A DNA stretch of 6,923 nt from Caldifarciminota bacterium (GTDB lineage: Bacteria > Hydrothermota > Tepidihabitantia > Tepidihabitantales > Tepidihabitantaceae), in NCBI GenBank assembly GCA_016935295.1, contig JAFGRF010000295.1, positions 1 through 6,923 on the forward strand, written 5' to 3'. Made by a program: the position numbers and the translations under genes. How positions within the stretch are numbered: the first letter of the stretch is position 1; each line of letters opens with the position of its first letter. Positions 1 through 6,743 of this stretch are shown here, in pieces. The notes under the pieces were generated by a model that was given only the letters and a program-made list of their open reading frames with translations, searched no databases and had not been told where the DNA came from.

Positions 1-998
1 ACGAGGGCCTGGGCAGTATCCGCGGTGGCCAGCACCGCCCGCGCGAGTTGCAGGTTTGCGTAGCTGGTGACCCGCGAGCGTGCGTAGCTGGCGCGAACGC
101 GCTGGAAACGCTCAACCGCCGGCTGGGCCTGACCGAGCGCCAGATCCGCGCAGCCGATGAAGTAGGTGGCGTGCGCGGCCAGGACGTTGTTGGGGTGGCG
201 CAGCAGCGGCGTCAGGTTGTCAATGGCCGCCGCGTACTGCTTCTGTTCCATCTGGGCGCAGCCGAGGAAATACCGGGCGTAGTCGGCCAGCGGCGAGTAG
301 TTGAAGTTGTCGACGAAGAACTGGAACTTGGCCTGCGCGCCGTCGTAGTCGCGGTTGGTGAACAGCGCCTGGCCAGCGGCGAAGTGGGCCATTGCGGCGA
401 GTGACGTGTTCGGCACTGCGTCGGTGACCTCTTTGAACTTGAGCAGAGCGGGCAGGGGTTTGCCGGTCGCGGAATAGACCTTGCCGAGGTAGTACTTCGC
501 CTCCGGCAGGTCCAAGCCGTTGAGCTTTGCCGCCGCCTGCTCGTAGTCCTGGAGGAAATAGTGCAGGACCCCGAGCGCAAACCTGGTCCGGTCGTCGGTA
601 TCGTACCCCTCTTGCTTGGCGAGCTTCTCGAGCTCAAGCTGCGCCCTTGTGAAATTGCCCCGCATCATCTCGGAAATCGCGGTTCCGTACATCGCCTCGG
701 GACGGATGTAGGAATGGTGCGGGTTTTCGAGCAATTGATTGAAGAGGTCGGCGGCGCGGTCGTACTGGCCGAGGTTGAAATAGGTTTCCGCGAGGGCGTA
801 GCGGAGTTCGTCGCCGAACTCGCTCGAGCCGAAGTCGCGGACCAGCGCGTTCAGGTCCGCTCCGGCCTTCGCGTAGTCGCGCCGGCCGATCGCGGCCTGG
901 GCCTGGTTGTACCGCTCGGCGAGCTGGCGGGTCTGCTGCGGCGACATCGCGCCGGCGAAGAGGATGCTGCAAGCCGCAAGCCACAGGCCGCAGACCAT
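1..998 (-). CDS. Exported TPR-repeat protein, 3' end cut by window edge
   Basis: An open frame runs from an ATG at 998-996 to the left edge without a stop (332 full codons plus two bases), so the C-terminus is missing. After a hydrophobic N-terminus (residues 1-17, MVCGLWLAAC then SILFAGA) the protein is a series of helical tetratricopeptide-like repeats at about 63-91, 101-130, 137-159, 166-194, 201-232, 238-265 and 275-304. A clear unit is ALAETYFNLGQYDRAADLF; others contain YFLQDYEQAAAKL and GQALFTNRDYDGAQAKF. Spacing and style resemble periplasmic TPR scaffolds of the BamD/CpoB/YfgC type, but no specific family is recognised. It lies 53 bp downstream of the PorV-like gene and probably belongs to the same transcript. 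The start is uncertain: no clear Shine-Dalgarno precedes it and the leader peptide has no Lys or Arg. The next in-frame ATG (codon 18) would remove the leader. LAAC at 7-10 resembles a lipobox but sits unusually close to the N-terminus. Likely role: protein-protein scaffold in the periplasm or at the outer membrane (inference). Confidence 0.85.
   Translation of the reverse strand, partial: MVCGLWLAACSILFAGAMSPQQTRQLAERYNQAQAAIGRRDYAKAGADLNALVRDFGSSEFGDELRYALAETYFNLGQYDRAADLFNQLLENPHHSYIRPEAMYGTAISEMMRGNFTRAQLELEKLAKQEGYDTDDRTRFALGVLHYFLQDYEQAAAKLNGLDLPEAKYYLGKVYSATGKPLPALLKFKEVTDAVPNTSLAAMAHFAAGQALFTNRDYDGAQAKFQFFVDNFNYSPLADYARYFLGCAQMEQKQYAAAIDNLTPLLRHPNNVLAAHATYFIGCADLALGQAQPAVERFQRVRASYARSRVTSYANLQLARAVLATADTAQAL
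969..996 (-). repeat. Degenerate heptamer repeat (GCAAGCC type), 4 units, inside a signal-peptide coding region
   Basis: Read on the plus strand, four consecutive 7-bp units fit the consensus RCARGCC: two identical GCAAGCC copies (969-982), then ACAGGCC, then GCAGACC ending at 996. On the minus strand this encodes residues 1-10 of the TPR protein, including GLWLAAC. The same repeat type occurs at 2282-2309 in the same place of the neighbouring gene. Confidence 0.75.
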
Positions 999-1002
999 CC
1001 CA

Positions 1003-1037
1003 GCGAATGGCGGATGGCGATTGGCGACTGGCGACGT
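1003..1037 (+). repeat. Degenerate heptamer repeat (GCGANTG type), 5 units, intergenic
   Basis: Five back-to-back 7-bp units begin at 1003, 1010, 1017, 1024 and 1031. The first is GCGAATG, the third GCGATTG, the fourth GCGACTG, and the last (GCGACGT) is decayed. They fill most of the 53-bp gap between the PorV-like stop (1052) and the TPR start (998). Only six bases separate them from the GCAAGCC-type array, so the two arrays form a composite tract from 969 to 1037. Plus-strand translation gives GDWRLATW-like peptides, which are an artefact of the repeat. Confidence 0.75.
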
Positions 1038-1051
1038 GGGGGCTGCGATTC

Positions 1052-2362
1052 TCACTGGTTCTGGGGACGGATTTCGAGCCTGCCCCTGGGACCGCTGGTA
1101 CGGACGTCGGTCAGCGAGCCACTGAATTGGAGTGGTCGTCCGCGCTGGTCGATGACAACGATGTCATAGTAGTAGTGACCGTCCGCGACGAGCCGGCCGA
1201 CATCGTCCAGGCCATCCCATGTCATCCGCAATTGCGGAGTGTCCCAGCCGGCAAGTGTCCGGACGACTTCCCCGTACTGGTTCTTGATGAGGATTTGCCA
1301 GCGTTTGACGCTCGACCGCGTCATCAGCCGGATGTCCATCCAGAGCACGTTTTGCTTGTCTTCGGGCCTCGGACGGAACACGGCCGGCTGCGCGTCGATC
1401 CACACGCGGTAGCCGGCGAAGTTCAGAAACACGCCGACCTTGTGGGTCGGGGCGAGCGTATAGCCGGACTGGTAGTGGAGGAGGAACGCGTAGTCGGCGC
1501 CGACGGCCATCTTGCCCCATTGCTGGTGCACCCCGAGGCCGAAGCTGAGTTCGTTGGCGTCGAGGCCGACGCGCGGAATGAGTACGTCGGGCAGCACCTC
1601 GAACTCGATACCGCCGTGGGGCGAGAAGCTGCGGCGCGAGTTGCTGGTGAAGTCGGTCACGACGATGTCCGCGTCGAGCCGCACGCGGTCATTTACCAGC
1701 CGGACCGCAGCGCCGGCCCGCAGGCTGCGCGGGTAGCGCTCGGCGCTGTCCAAGAGAGTCAATGACGGCTGAATGACGTTCTGCAGCACCAGGCCGAAGC
1801 TGAAGGGCCGCGGCAGCGTCAACAGCGCCGAGACATCGGCGCCGAGCCCCACGCCTGAGTAGACGGCCAGGTTCTTTGAGATGAGCTTCAGGCTGCCGCC
1901 GAAGCCGAGATACTGCCAGGGGTTGTAGGCGTACGCGGCAACGAAGGCATTCTCCATGAAGAAGTAGGTTTCCTGCCTGAGGTTCTCGGGTGTCCGCGAG
2001 TCGATGCCTTCGGAGCCGAAGTTGAGAAGTGACACGCCGAAGGTCCCGGCCGACCGCGTGGGCAGGGCCCAGCCGACGTACTCGAGCCGGGCACCGTAGA
2101 GCTGGGAGTGCGCCATCAACACTTCCTGGGCGTTGAGCTGGTACAGCCCGGCCGGGTTGAAGTAGCAGGCCTGCACGTCGTCGGCGAGAGCCGTGAAGGC
2201 CTTGCCCATGCCGAGGCTGCGGGGCGCGATGGCGTAGTTCAGGAACTCGCCCGCAACACCGCCGGTAGCGACGGCCAGGTTGCATGCCGCCAGCCACAAG
2301 CCGCAAGCCAGGACATACCGCACGCCGCGAGTCCTGCTTGCGGAGCTTGAAGCTTTCACCAC
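1052..2362 (-). CDS. PorV/PorQ (UPF0164)-like outer-membrane beta-barrel with C-terminal FlgD-like Ig domain
   Basis: This 436-residue protein begins at GTG 2362. The second codon, GTG at 2359, would give a 4-nt GTGA overlap with the upstream stop and is an equally good start; either way translational coupling is likely. Residues 1-38 form a signal peptide (basic n-region with R10, R12 and R15, hydrophobic core around 17-33, likely cleavage after VAG-38). The mature N-terminus carries the family signature: APRSLGMGKAFTALADD (46-62) followed by YFNPAGL (67-73). Residues about 80-320 alternate polar and apolar residues with many aromatics and glycines, as in a FadL/PorV-type barrel. Residues about 350-425 form a separate FlgD-type Ig domain (IKNQYGEVVRTL, TWDGLDDVGRLVADGHYYY). 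In type IX secretion PorV accepts cargo at the outer membrane. Whether this relative does the same is unknown; an ordinary UPF0164 barrel is the alternative. The added C-terminal Ig domain is notable and could act in the periplasm or as a tethering module. Confidence 0.85.
   Translation of the reverse strand: MVKASSSASRTRGVRYVLACGLWLAACNLAVATGGVAGEFLNYAIAPRSLGMGKAFTALADDVQACYFNPAGLYQLNAQEVLMAHSQLYGARLEYVGWALPTRSAGTFGVSLLNFGSEGIDSRTPENLRQETYFFMENAFVAAYAYNPWQYLGFGGSLKLISKNLAVYSGVGLGADVSALLTLPRPFSFGLVLQNVIQPSLTLLDSAERYPRSLRAGAAVRLVNDRVRLDADIVVTDFTSNSRRSFSPHGGIEFEVLPDVLIPRVGLDANELSFGLGVHQQWGKMAVGADYAFLLHYQSGYTLAPTHKVGVFLNFAGYRVWIDAQPAVFRPRPEDKQNVLWMDIRLMTRSSVKRWQILIKNQYGEVVRTLAGWDTPQLRMTWDGLDDVGRLVADGHYYYDIVVIDQRGRPLQFSGSLTDVRTSGPRGRLEIRPQNQ
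2282..2309 (-). repeat. Degenerate heptamer repeat (GCAAGCC type), 4 units, inside the PorV-like signal peptide
   Basis: Plus-strand units start at 2282, 2289, 2296 and 2303. The last two are ACAAGCC and GCAAGCC; the first two (GCATGCC, GCCAGCC) each differ from the consensus by one base. On the minus strand this encodes residues 18-27 of the PorV-like protein, including CGLWLAAC, the same peptide produced by the array at 969-996. Confidence 0.75.
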
Positions 2363-4065
2363 ACCACCCCGACGCGGTACAGACCCTTGAAGTCGATGCC
2401 GGTCTGGAGCATGCCCAGGACCTGAATGAGATAGACGCCGCTGGCGACGCGTTGTCCCTTCTTGTTTCTTCCGTCCCAGTAGACCACGTTGTCCCCGAAC
2501 ATTGCGCCGGGCTCGCCCTGGTTGAAGCGCCGCCTCCAGACTTCGTTGCCGAACGGGTCGTAGATGGTCAGCCGGACTGCTGAAGCCCGATGCAGACTGT
2601 AGAAGATGAGCGTGCTTTCGCGGTTCACAATGCGACCGAACGGGTTGGGGAATGCGAACAGACTGTCGGAAAGGTGGCGCACATAGATGCCGATGATCGT
2701 GTCGGCGTCACCCGAGCTGATTTCGATCGAGTCCTGCTCCGATGCCGGGCTGGGCGTACACACGAAGTGGCTGGTGGCGTATCCGATGGTGTCGGTGAGA
2801 AGCGCTGGTTCGAGAACGTTTCCGGTGCCTAGAACCCGCACAAACTGAACAAGGGCCGCGACCACCGGGTCGCCGTTGGCGTCGCGGACGCGCACCTTCA
2901 CTGCGGCGGTCTCGCCGGCACGGATGGTATCGGGCGTGAGCGGGTCGACTTCGATCGTCGTTCCGCGCGCGCGGACGTCGATGTAGGTGACGTAGGATTC
3001 CGCCTTGGTCGTGCTGTCGCGTACCCAGAGCGGGCGGTTGTCCCCGCGTTGGCTGAACCGGAACATGAACCCAACTGTGTCACGAAGCTCGGCAACGGCA
3101 GGCGAGCACGAGTCTCCTTCGCCAGACAACAAGTAGACTGGGTTTCCGGTTCCTGCCCGCGGGTTCCAGCACCTGTCACACGCGTACACGGTCACGTCGA
3201 AGGGATTTCGGAGATACTGCGGGTCCGGTGTCCCCGCTTTGCCCGGAGTGTTCCCGAGGGCTGAAGTCGTGTCGCCCGGCAGCACGGTCTCGCCGGGCGT
3301 GACCACCAGCATCTGGGTATAGGCACCGGCGGTGACGTCTATCGCTGAGGAGGTATCGGCAAGGAGCGAATCTTCCGCAGCCGGGCTGACATAGATGTGG
3401 CGCTGGCCGGCGGTGCGAAGGCTGGCGGTGAAGGAGCCGATCCCGTTCACCAGCTCACCGGCAGCCGGCAGCCGGCCGAAACGGTCATCCGAGCTCAGGT
3501 AGACACTATCGTCGAGGTCCACCTGGTTGTACCAGTCATCAGTCAGGTAGACCTCAAAAGAGAAGACGTCGCCTGCCGTATGACTGTCGGGACTGCCAGT
3601 GCGGCCGCCCGCGATACCCGGCGCTAGCTGCTCGCCGGGCAGGATGGTCACGAATCGCCGCGGGGCCCCGGTCGCGACCTCAATCTGGTTGCTCAGACCG
3701 GAGGCGGAGTCGTTGAAGCAGCGGAGCGACAGGTGATCGGCCAGCGTCACAGTGATGCTGGTATCGCACACGCCGTTGAAGAACTGCACCACTGCCGGCA
3801 CCACGTAGGCTCCGAGCGAAGTGGAGAGGAACGCGGTCCCGTCATAGTCGTAGCTCGCGCCGTTCTCGTCCCGGGCGAGGAGGATGACCCGGAAGGGCTC
3901 ACCCACATATTGAGGTGAGGGGATGGCCTGCCACTCGAACGAAGTCAGTCCGTCGGGATTGTGGTCAGGAATAGAAACGGGTTCAGCGCCAAACCCGGTG
4001 GGGCTTGCACTGAGCAGGAGCAGCAAACCCAGAGCCGTGCTCATCAGCCCTAGGATTCTAGCCAT
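2356..4065 (-). CDS. Secreted Ig-module surface protein with FlgD/type-IX-like C-terminal domain
   Basis: The start chosen is ATG 4065 (569 residues). TTG 4083 extends the frame by six residues, and ATG 4044 would fit the overlapping promoter. Residues 1-27 are a signal peptide (one Arg, then a run of leucines). Module 1 (about 37-130) begins FEWQAIPSPQYVGEPFRV, an Ig-like opening common in FlgD-associated secreted proteins. Modules 2 (131-243) and 3 (244-365) are diverged copies with a period near 115 residues: both have a PGE...PG segment and a D..W.N....D/N.VYL.S core. Module 4 (366-462) resembles a bacterial Ig/invasin domain (AGETAAVKVRVRDANGDPVV). The last 105 residues carry FPNPF (472-476) and WDGRNKKGQRVASGVY (530-545), the hallmark of FlgD Ig and type-IX-like C-terminal domains. 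Module 3 carries CDRC plus a further Cys, and module 1 has two Cys; disulfides are possible. No enzymatic motif is visible. Likely an extracellular or outer-membrane-anchored structural or adhesive protein; its ligand is unknown. Confidence 0.85.
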   Translation of the reverse strand: MARILGLMSTALGLLLLLSASPTGFGAEPVSIPDHNPDGLTSFEWQAIPSPQYVGEPFRVILLARDENGASYDYDGTAFLSTSLGAYVVPAVVQFFNGVCDTSITVTLADHLSLRCFNDSASGLSNQIEVATGAPRRFVTILPGEQLAPGIAGGRTGSPDSHTAGDVFSFEVYLTDDWYNQVDLDDSVYLSSDDRFGRLPAAGELVNGIGSFTASLRTAGQRHIYVSPAAEDSLLADTSSAIDVTAGAYTQMLVVTPGETVLPGDTTSALGNTPGKAGTPDPQYLRNPFDVTVYACDRCWNPRAGTGNPVYLLSGEGDSCSPAVAELRDTVGFMFRFSQRGDNRPLWVRDSTTKAESYVTYIDVRARGTTIEVDPLTPDTIRAGETAAVKVRVRDANGDPVVAALVQFVRVLGTGNVLEPALLTDTIGYATSHFVCTPSPASEQDSIEISSGDADTIIGIYVRHLSDSLFAFPNPFGRIVNRESTLIFYSLHRASAVRLTIYDPFGNEVWRRRFNQGEPGAMFGDNVVYWDGRNKKGQRVASGVYLIQVLGMLQTGIDFKGLYRVGVVW

Positions 4066-4083
4066 CTGTATTCTGCGTGTCAA
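4055..4083 (-). promoter_or_regulatory. Near-consensus sigma70-type promoter overlapping the surface-protein start
   Basis: On the minus strand TTGACA (4083-4078) is followed by a 17-nt spacer and TAGAAT (4060-4055). This is 11 of 12 consensus bases with ideal spacing, in GC-rich DNA where it is unlikely by chance. The predicted transcription start is near 4048. That is downstream of the ATG at 4065 and only about four bases before the in-frame ATG at 4044. If the promoter is used for this cluster, translation would be leaderless or nearly so. Confidence 0.55.
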
Positions 4084-4118
4084 TGAGGATGGACGCAGGT
4101 TTGCGCTTTCGTCACTGT

Positions 4119-4133
4119 AAGGACGGAGTCCTT
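4119..4133. other. Short perfect hairpin in the divergent region
   Basis: AAGGAC (4119-4124) and GTCCTT (4128-4133) are perfect inverted copies around a GGA loop. There is no T-tract on either side, so it is not a typical terminator. It lies about 36 bp upstream of the minus-strand -35 box and could be a binding site or chance. Confidence 0.3.
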
Positions 4134-4333
4134 GCGGTCACGACACCCATTCTGCACTTGGTGTGCCATGGGCCGCTGCTTTGCTCACTTGGCCATTGCG
4201 AGGTTGGTGGCCTGGGGCTGACGAACCTGCCTTCCCCTGTGCAGGATTTTCACACGATTGCCAGCTTCCTGTACGAGCACTCCGTTCGGATACTCAGGCC
4301 GCCGGACGCTGCAACGGCGGCAGTCGTCCATGC

Positions 4334-4361
4334 TTGACTGGCGTGGTTGGGTGTCTAGTCT
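4334..4361 (+). promoter_or_regulatory. Weak candidate promoter for comEC
   Basis: TTGACT (4334-4339), a 16-nt spacer and TAGTCT (4356-4361) make a plausible but weak sigma70 site: good -35, poor -10. It would start transcription near 4368, about 26 nt ahead of the preferred comEC start codon, leaving room for the GAGGA ribosome-binding site. Confidence 0.25.
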
Positions 4362-4382
4362 CCTGTCCTGTGGATCATGGCC

Positions 4383-4387
4383 GAGGA
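4383..4387 (+). promoter_or_regulatory. Ribosome-binding site GAGGA that selects the comEC start
   Basis: GAGGA ends six bases before the in-frame GTG at 4394, which is standard Shine-Dalgarno spacing. Neither the upstream ATG at 4163 nor the downstream ATG at 4412 has comparable support. This is why the GTG start was chosen. Confidence 0.5.
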
Positions 4388-4393
4388 TTCGGC

Positions 4394-6685
4394 GTGCGAA
4401 CCGAGCCGGGAATGCGCCATGCGGCAGCAAGGGCCCTTGCTGCCGCGGCCGCCGGCATCATTCTGGGCCGGGTCTGCTCAGTTCCCGTCTGGGTGGTCAT
4501 TGCTGGCCTGGTCGTCGCGGTCGCTTCAGCGCGGCTGACCCGTGGTTGGTCGCTGTACCTTGCGGTGGCCGCCGCCGCTCTGGTCTATGCGCAGTATCGC
4601 ACGTCGGCTCCGGTTGACCCGCGGCTGTATGCGGTTGACCGGTTTGAAGGGACGATTGAGTCAGGCTCCGTGGCCGGGACTGCGCGCCGGGCCGTCGTTT
4701 CTCTGGCGCGGCCGTGGCGAGGCAAGGTTACTCTCTGGCTCAGGGACAGCACGCCCGTCCTCGAACCCGGCGATGTCGTGCGGGTATTCGGCCGCATCGA
4801 CCCTCTGGCCTTTCCCCGCAATCCGGGCGTTTCCGACTTCAACTCAGTGCTTGCCGCCCGCGGCTTTGTAGGGAGCGCGAGCGCCACGACGGCCAACACA
4901 GTACTGCTCGCCCGGGGCAAAGGTCCGTTCCTGCTGAACCGGGTAGTCGCGCCGGTTCGTGCCTACATCTTCGGCGTTGTCGACCGGTTCCTTCCTGGTT
5001 CTGAAGGATCGCTGTTTGCCGGCCTGCTGCTCGGCGGGAGTCAGGGATTGCCCAAGGACGTGCAGGAGGCCTTCCGGGATGCAGGCATTGTCCACATACT
5101 CGCAGTCTCGGGCATGAACGTCAGCATCGTGGTCGGTGTCGTCTGGTTGATGCTTTCTTTGCTCGGGGTGCGCGGCTGGTGGCGGTTCGGCGTCGGCGTG
5201 GCGGGCGTTGTCTTCTACATGCTGCTCGTTGGGTTCTCCGGTGCTCCGATGCGTGCCGGAGTCATGGCAGTCGCGGTCATGCTGAGCGTGCCGACACAAA
5301 GGCGGGTGTCAACGGTCGCTTCCCTCTGTTCGGCCGGCATACTGCTGTTGCTCATCGACCCGGCGATGCTCTTCGATGCCGGAGCCCAGCTGTCGTTTGC
5401 CGCTACGCTTGGCATTGTTCTCGTTGCCGGGCCGGCGCAGCAGTTGGTGGGGCGCGCGGTTCGCCTGCGCAGGCTCGGCCGCTGGGTGCTGGCACCCGTT
5501 GTCGTCTCGGTGGCGGCGACTCTCTTCACGGCTCCGCTGCTTCTGCACCACTTCAGCCGGGTCCAGCCGCTGGCCTTCATGACCAGCGCTGCGGTCGTAC
5601 CGCTAGTCGGCCTGGCGATGCCGCTGGGGATGATCGTCCTGATTGTCAACCTGGTCAGCCACTGGCTGGCTTCGGTCTTCGCCCAGTCGCTTTGGCTGGT
5701 GCTGTTCCTACTCCTGAAGCTGACCGTGTTCATGGGCAGGCTGGATTGGGCAATATGGGAACCGGGTTGCCTGCCCTGGGTCTGGGTGGCCTGGGCCTAC
5801 GCGCTCGGTCTTCTGGCGCTGCGGCTCAGGAGGGAGCCGGTACGAGTCTGGTTTGCGGCGGTGCTGCTTGCGGGCTTGAGCGTGATGGCGTGGCAGAGTG
5901 CAACCAGGCGCCCGGTGAACTCAATGACCTTTCTCGACCCCGGGCAGGGAGACGCGATGCTGCTCGAAGACAGCCTCGGCCGCAGGGTCCTGTTTGACGC
6001 GGGAGTCAACCGCACCGGGGCCCTGCGCGACTACCTGCGCAGCCGCGGCATACATACGCTTGATGCCGTCGTTGTCACTCACCCTGACAACGACCACTAT
6101 GGCGGTCTGCTTGACCTGCCCGAGCGGTTCCGAATCCGGCAACTGCTGGTGTCCTCGACTGAGAGCCAAGACCCTGACTACCGCGGCCTGCTCGCGCGGC
6201 TGCGCGAGCGTGGAACCGAGGTGGTCGTGGCCGGCAAAGGAACTCACCTGTCCGGCTTGGGATTCCAGGTTGACTTCATCTGGCCGGACGATGCGACCCG
6301 GGCGCAGTTCCTTGCCGGCACAGCGCGCACGAACGACATCTCGCTGGTCGCAACGGTTGCTCACGGTGAGTTCAGGATGCTTCTTACCGGCGACTTGGAC
6401 AAACCTGACCTGCTTGCTCGTCTTGACGCTGGCGCGGACTTGCTCAAGTCGCCGCACCACGGCAGCCTGAGAGGGAACCCGGAAGTCCTGTACACCAAAG
6501 CACAGCCCCGCTACGTCGTGGTAATGGGACGCTACCCGACTCCGGCGAAGCTGGAGCGGCGGTTTGAGGGAACAGGAGTCAACTACATCAACACCCGAGT
6601 CGATGGAGCCGTAGCACTGCGGTTCGAGTCCGGACAGCCGGTTATCCAGCGCTTCTTCGGTCGGCTTCCATTCCCGGCCGAGTAG
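4394..6685 (+). CDS. comEC: ComEC/Rec2 DNA-uptake channel protein
   Basis: ComEC is the inner-membrane channel that carries single-stranded transforming DNA into the cytoplasm. This copy has 763 residues from GTG 4394 (757 from ATG 4412), a normal length for the family, and appears intact. The N-terminus is hydrophobic (about 10-60) and is followed by the soluble DUF4131-like region (about 75-180), which ends in the typical FPRNPGVSDFNSVLAARGF. The membrane Competence domain follows (about 205-490), with GLLLGGSQGLP and the signature HILAVSGMNVSI starting at residue 234. A metallo-beta-lactamase-like domain begins at 511 (MTFLDPGQGDA). It retains THPDNDHYGG (H563, D565, D567, H568), LLTGD (D667) and SPHHGS (H688, H689), so its nuclease-type metal site looks complete. 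One small oddity is DPGQGD where DVGQGD is usual. It is transcribed divergently from the surface-protein cluster, with no other competence gene in view. DNA uptake or competence is the expected role; the identity of the family is secure. Confidence 0.95.
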   Translation: MRTEPGMRHAAARALAAAAAGIILGRVCSVPVWVVIAGLVVAVASARLTRGWSLYLAVAAAALVYAQYRTSAPVDPRLYAVDRFEGTIESGSVAGTARRAVVSLARPWRGKVTLWLRDSTPVLEPGDVVRVFGRIDPLAFPRNPGVSDFNSVLAARGFVGSASATTANTVLLARGKGPFLLNRVVAPVRAYIFGVVDRFLPGSEGSLFAGLLLGGSQGLPKDVQEAFRDAGIVHILAVSGMNVSIVVGVVWLMLSLLGVRGWWRFGVGVAGVVFYMLLVGFSGAPMRAGVMAVAVMLSVPTQRRVSTVASLCSAGILLLLIDPAMLFDAGAQLSFAATLGIVLVAGPAQQLVGRAVRLRRLGRWVLAPVVVSVAATLFTAPLLLHHFSRVQPLAFMTSAAVVPLVGLAMPLGMIVLIVNLVSHWLASVFAQSLWLVLFLLLKLTVFMGRLDWAIWEPGCLPWVWVAWAYALGLLALRLRREPVRVWFAAVLLAGLSVMAWQSATRRPVNSMTFLDPGQGDAMLLEDSLGRRVLFDAGVNRTGALRDYLRSRGIHTLDAVVVTHPDNDHYGGLLDLPERFRIRQLLVSSTESQDPDYRGLLARLRERGTEVVVAGKGTHLSGLGFQVDFIWPDDATRAQFLAGTARTNDISLVATVAHGEFRMLLTGDLDKPDLLARLDAGADLLKSPHHGSLRGNPEVLYTKAQPRYVVVMGRYPTPAKLERRFEGTGVNYINTRVDGAVALRFESGQPVIQRFFGRLPFPAE

Positions 6686-6713
6686 CGCAGGTCGATAGCA
6701 GGTGCGGATGATG

Positions 6714-6743
6714 GTCGCGATGCTCGATCCTCTGCATCGCGGC
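6714..6743 (+). terminator. Hairpin after comEC, possible terminator without T-tract
   Basis: CGCGATGC (6716-6723) and GCATCGCG (6734-6741) pair perfectly. The stem extends by a wobble pair and a G-C pair to ten pairs (6714-6743) around a 10-nt loop. It lies 29 bp after the comEC stop. The following bases are G-rich with only three consecutive Ts, so intrinsic termination would be atypical. It could instead stabilise the 3' end of the mRNA. Confidence 0.4.

Larger units (their letters stand above)
4084..4393. other. Divergent intergenic region between the surface-protein cluster and comEC
   Basis: These roughly 310 bases carry no convincing gene. Several overlapping open frames cross it on both strands, including an in-frame extension of comEC back to an ATG at 4163, but their translations show no recognisable domain. 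The visible contents are a short hairpin at 4119-4133, a weak plus-strand promoter candidate at 4334-4361 and the comEC ribosome-binding site at 4383-4387. No tRNA or known riboswitch was recognised. Confidence 0.6.

Noticed and set aside
634..984. Arg/Pro-rich minus-strand frame overlapping the TPR gene
   Set aside because: It is a shifted frame of the real gene; the partial frame starting at 998 explains the sequence.
969..1037. CRISPR array
   Set aside because: The repeats are contiguous 7-bp units with no spacers, so they are a degenerate tandem repeat and not CRISPR.
561..1169. 202-codon plus-strand open frame opposite the TPR gene
   Set aside because: The minus-strand frame gives clear TPR repeats over the same bases, while this translation has no recognisable motif.
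1007..1765. 252-codon plus-strand open frame opposite the PorV-like gene
   Set aside because: It is antisense to a well-supported family member. Its N-terminus is just translated heptamer repeat and the rest shows no domain; long antisense frames are expected in GC-rich coding DNA.
4077..4337. 86-codon plus-strand open frame in the divergent intergenic region
   Set aside because: No ribosome-binding site or recognisable domain, and it overlaps other open frames on both strands; too little to call a gene.
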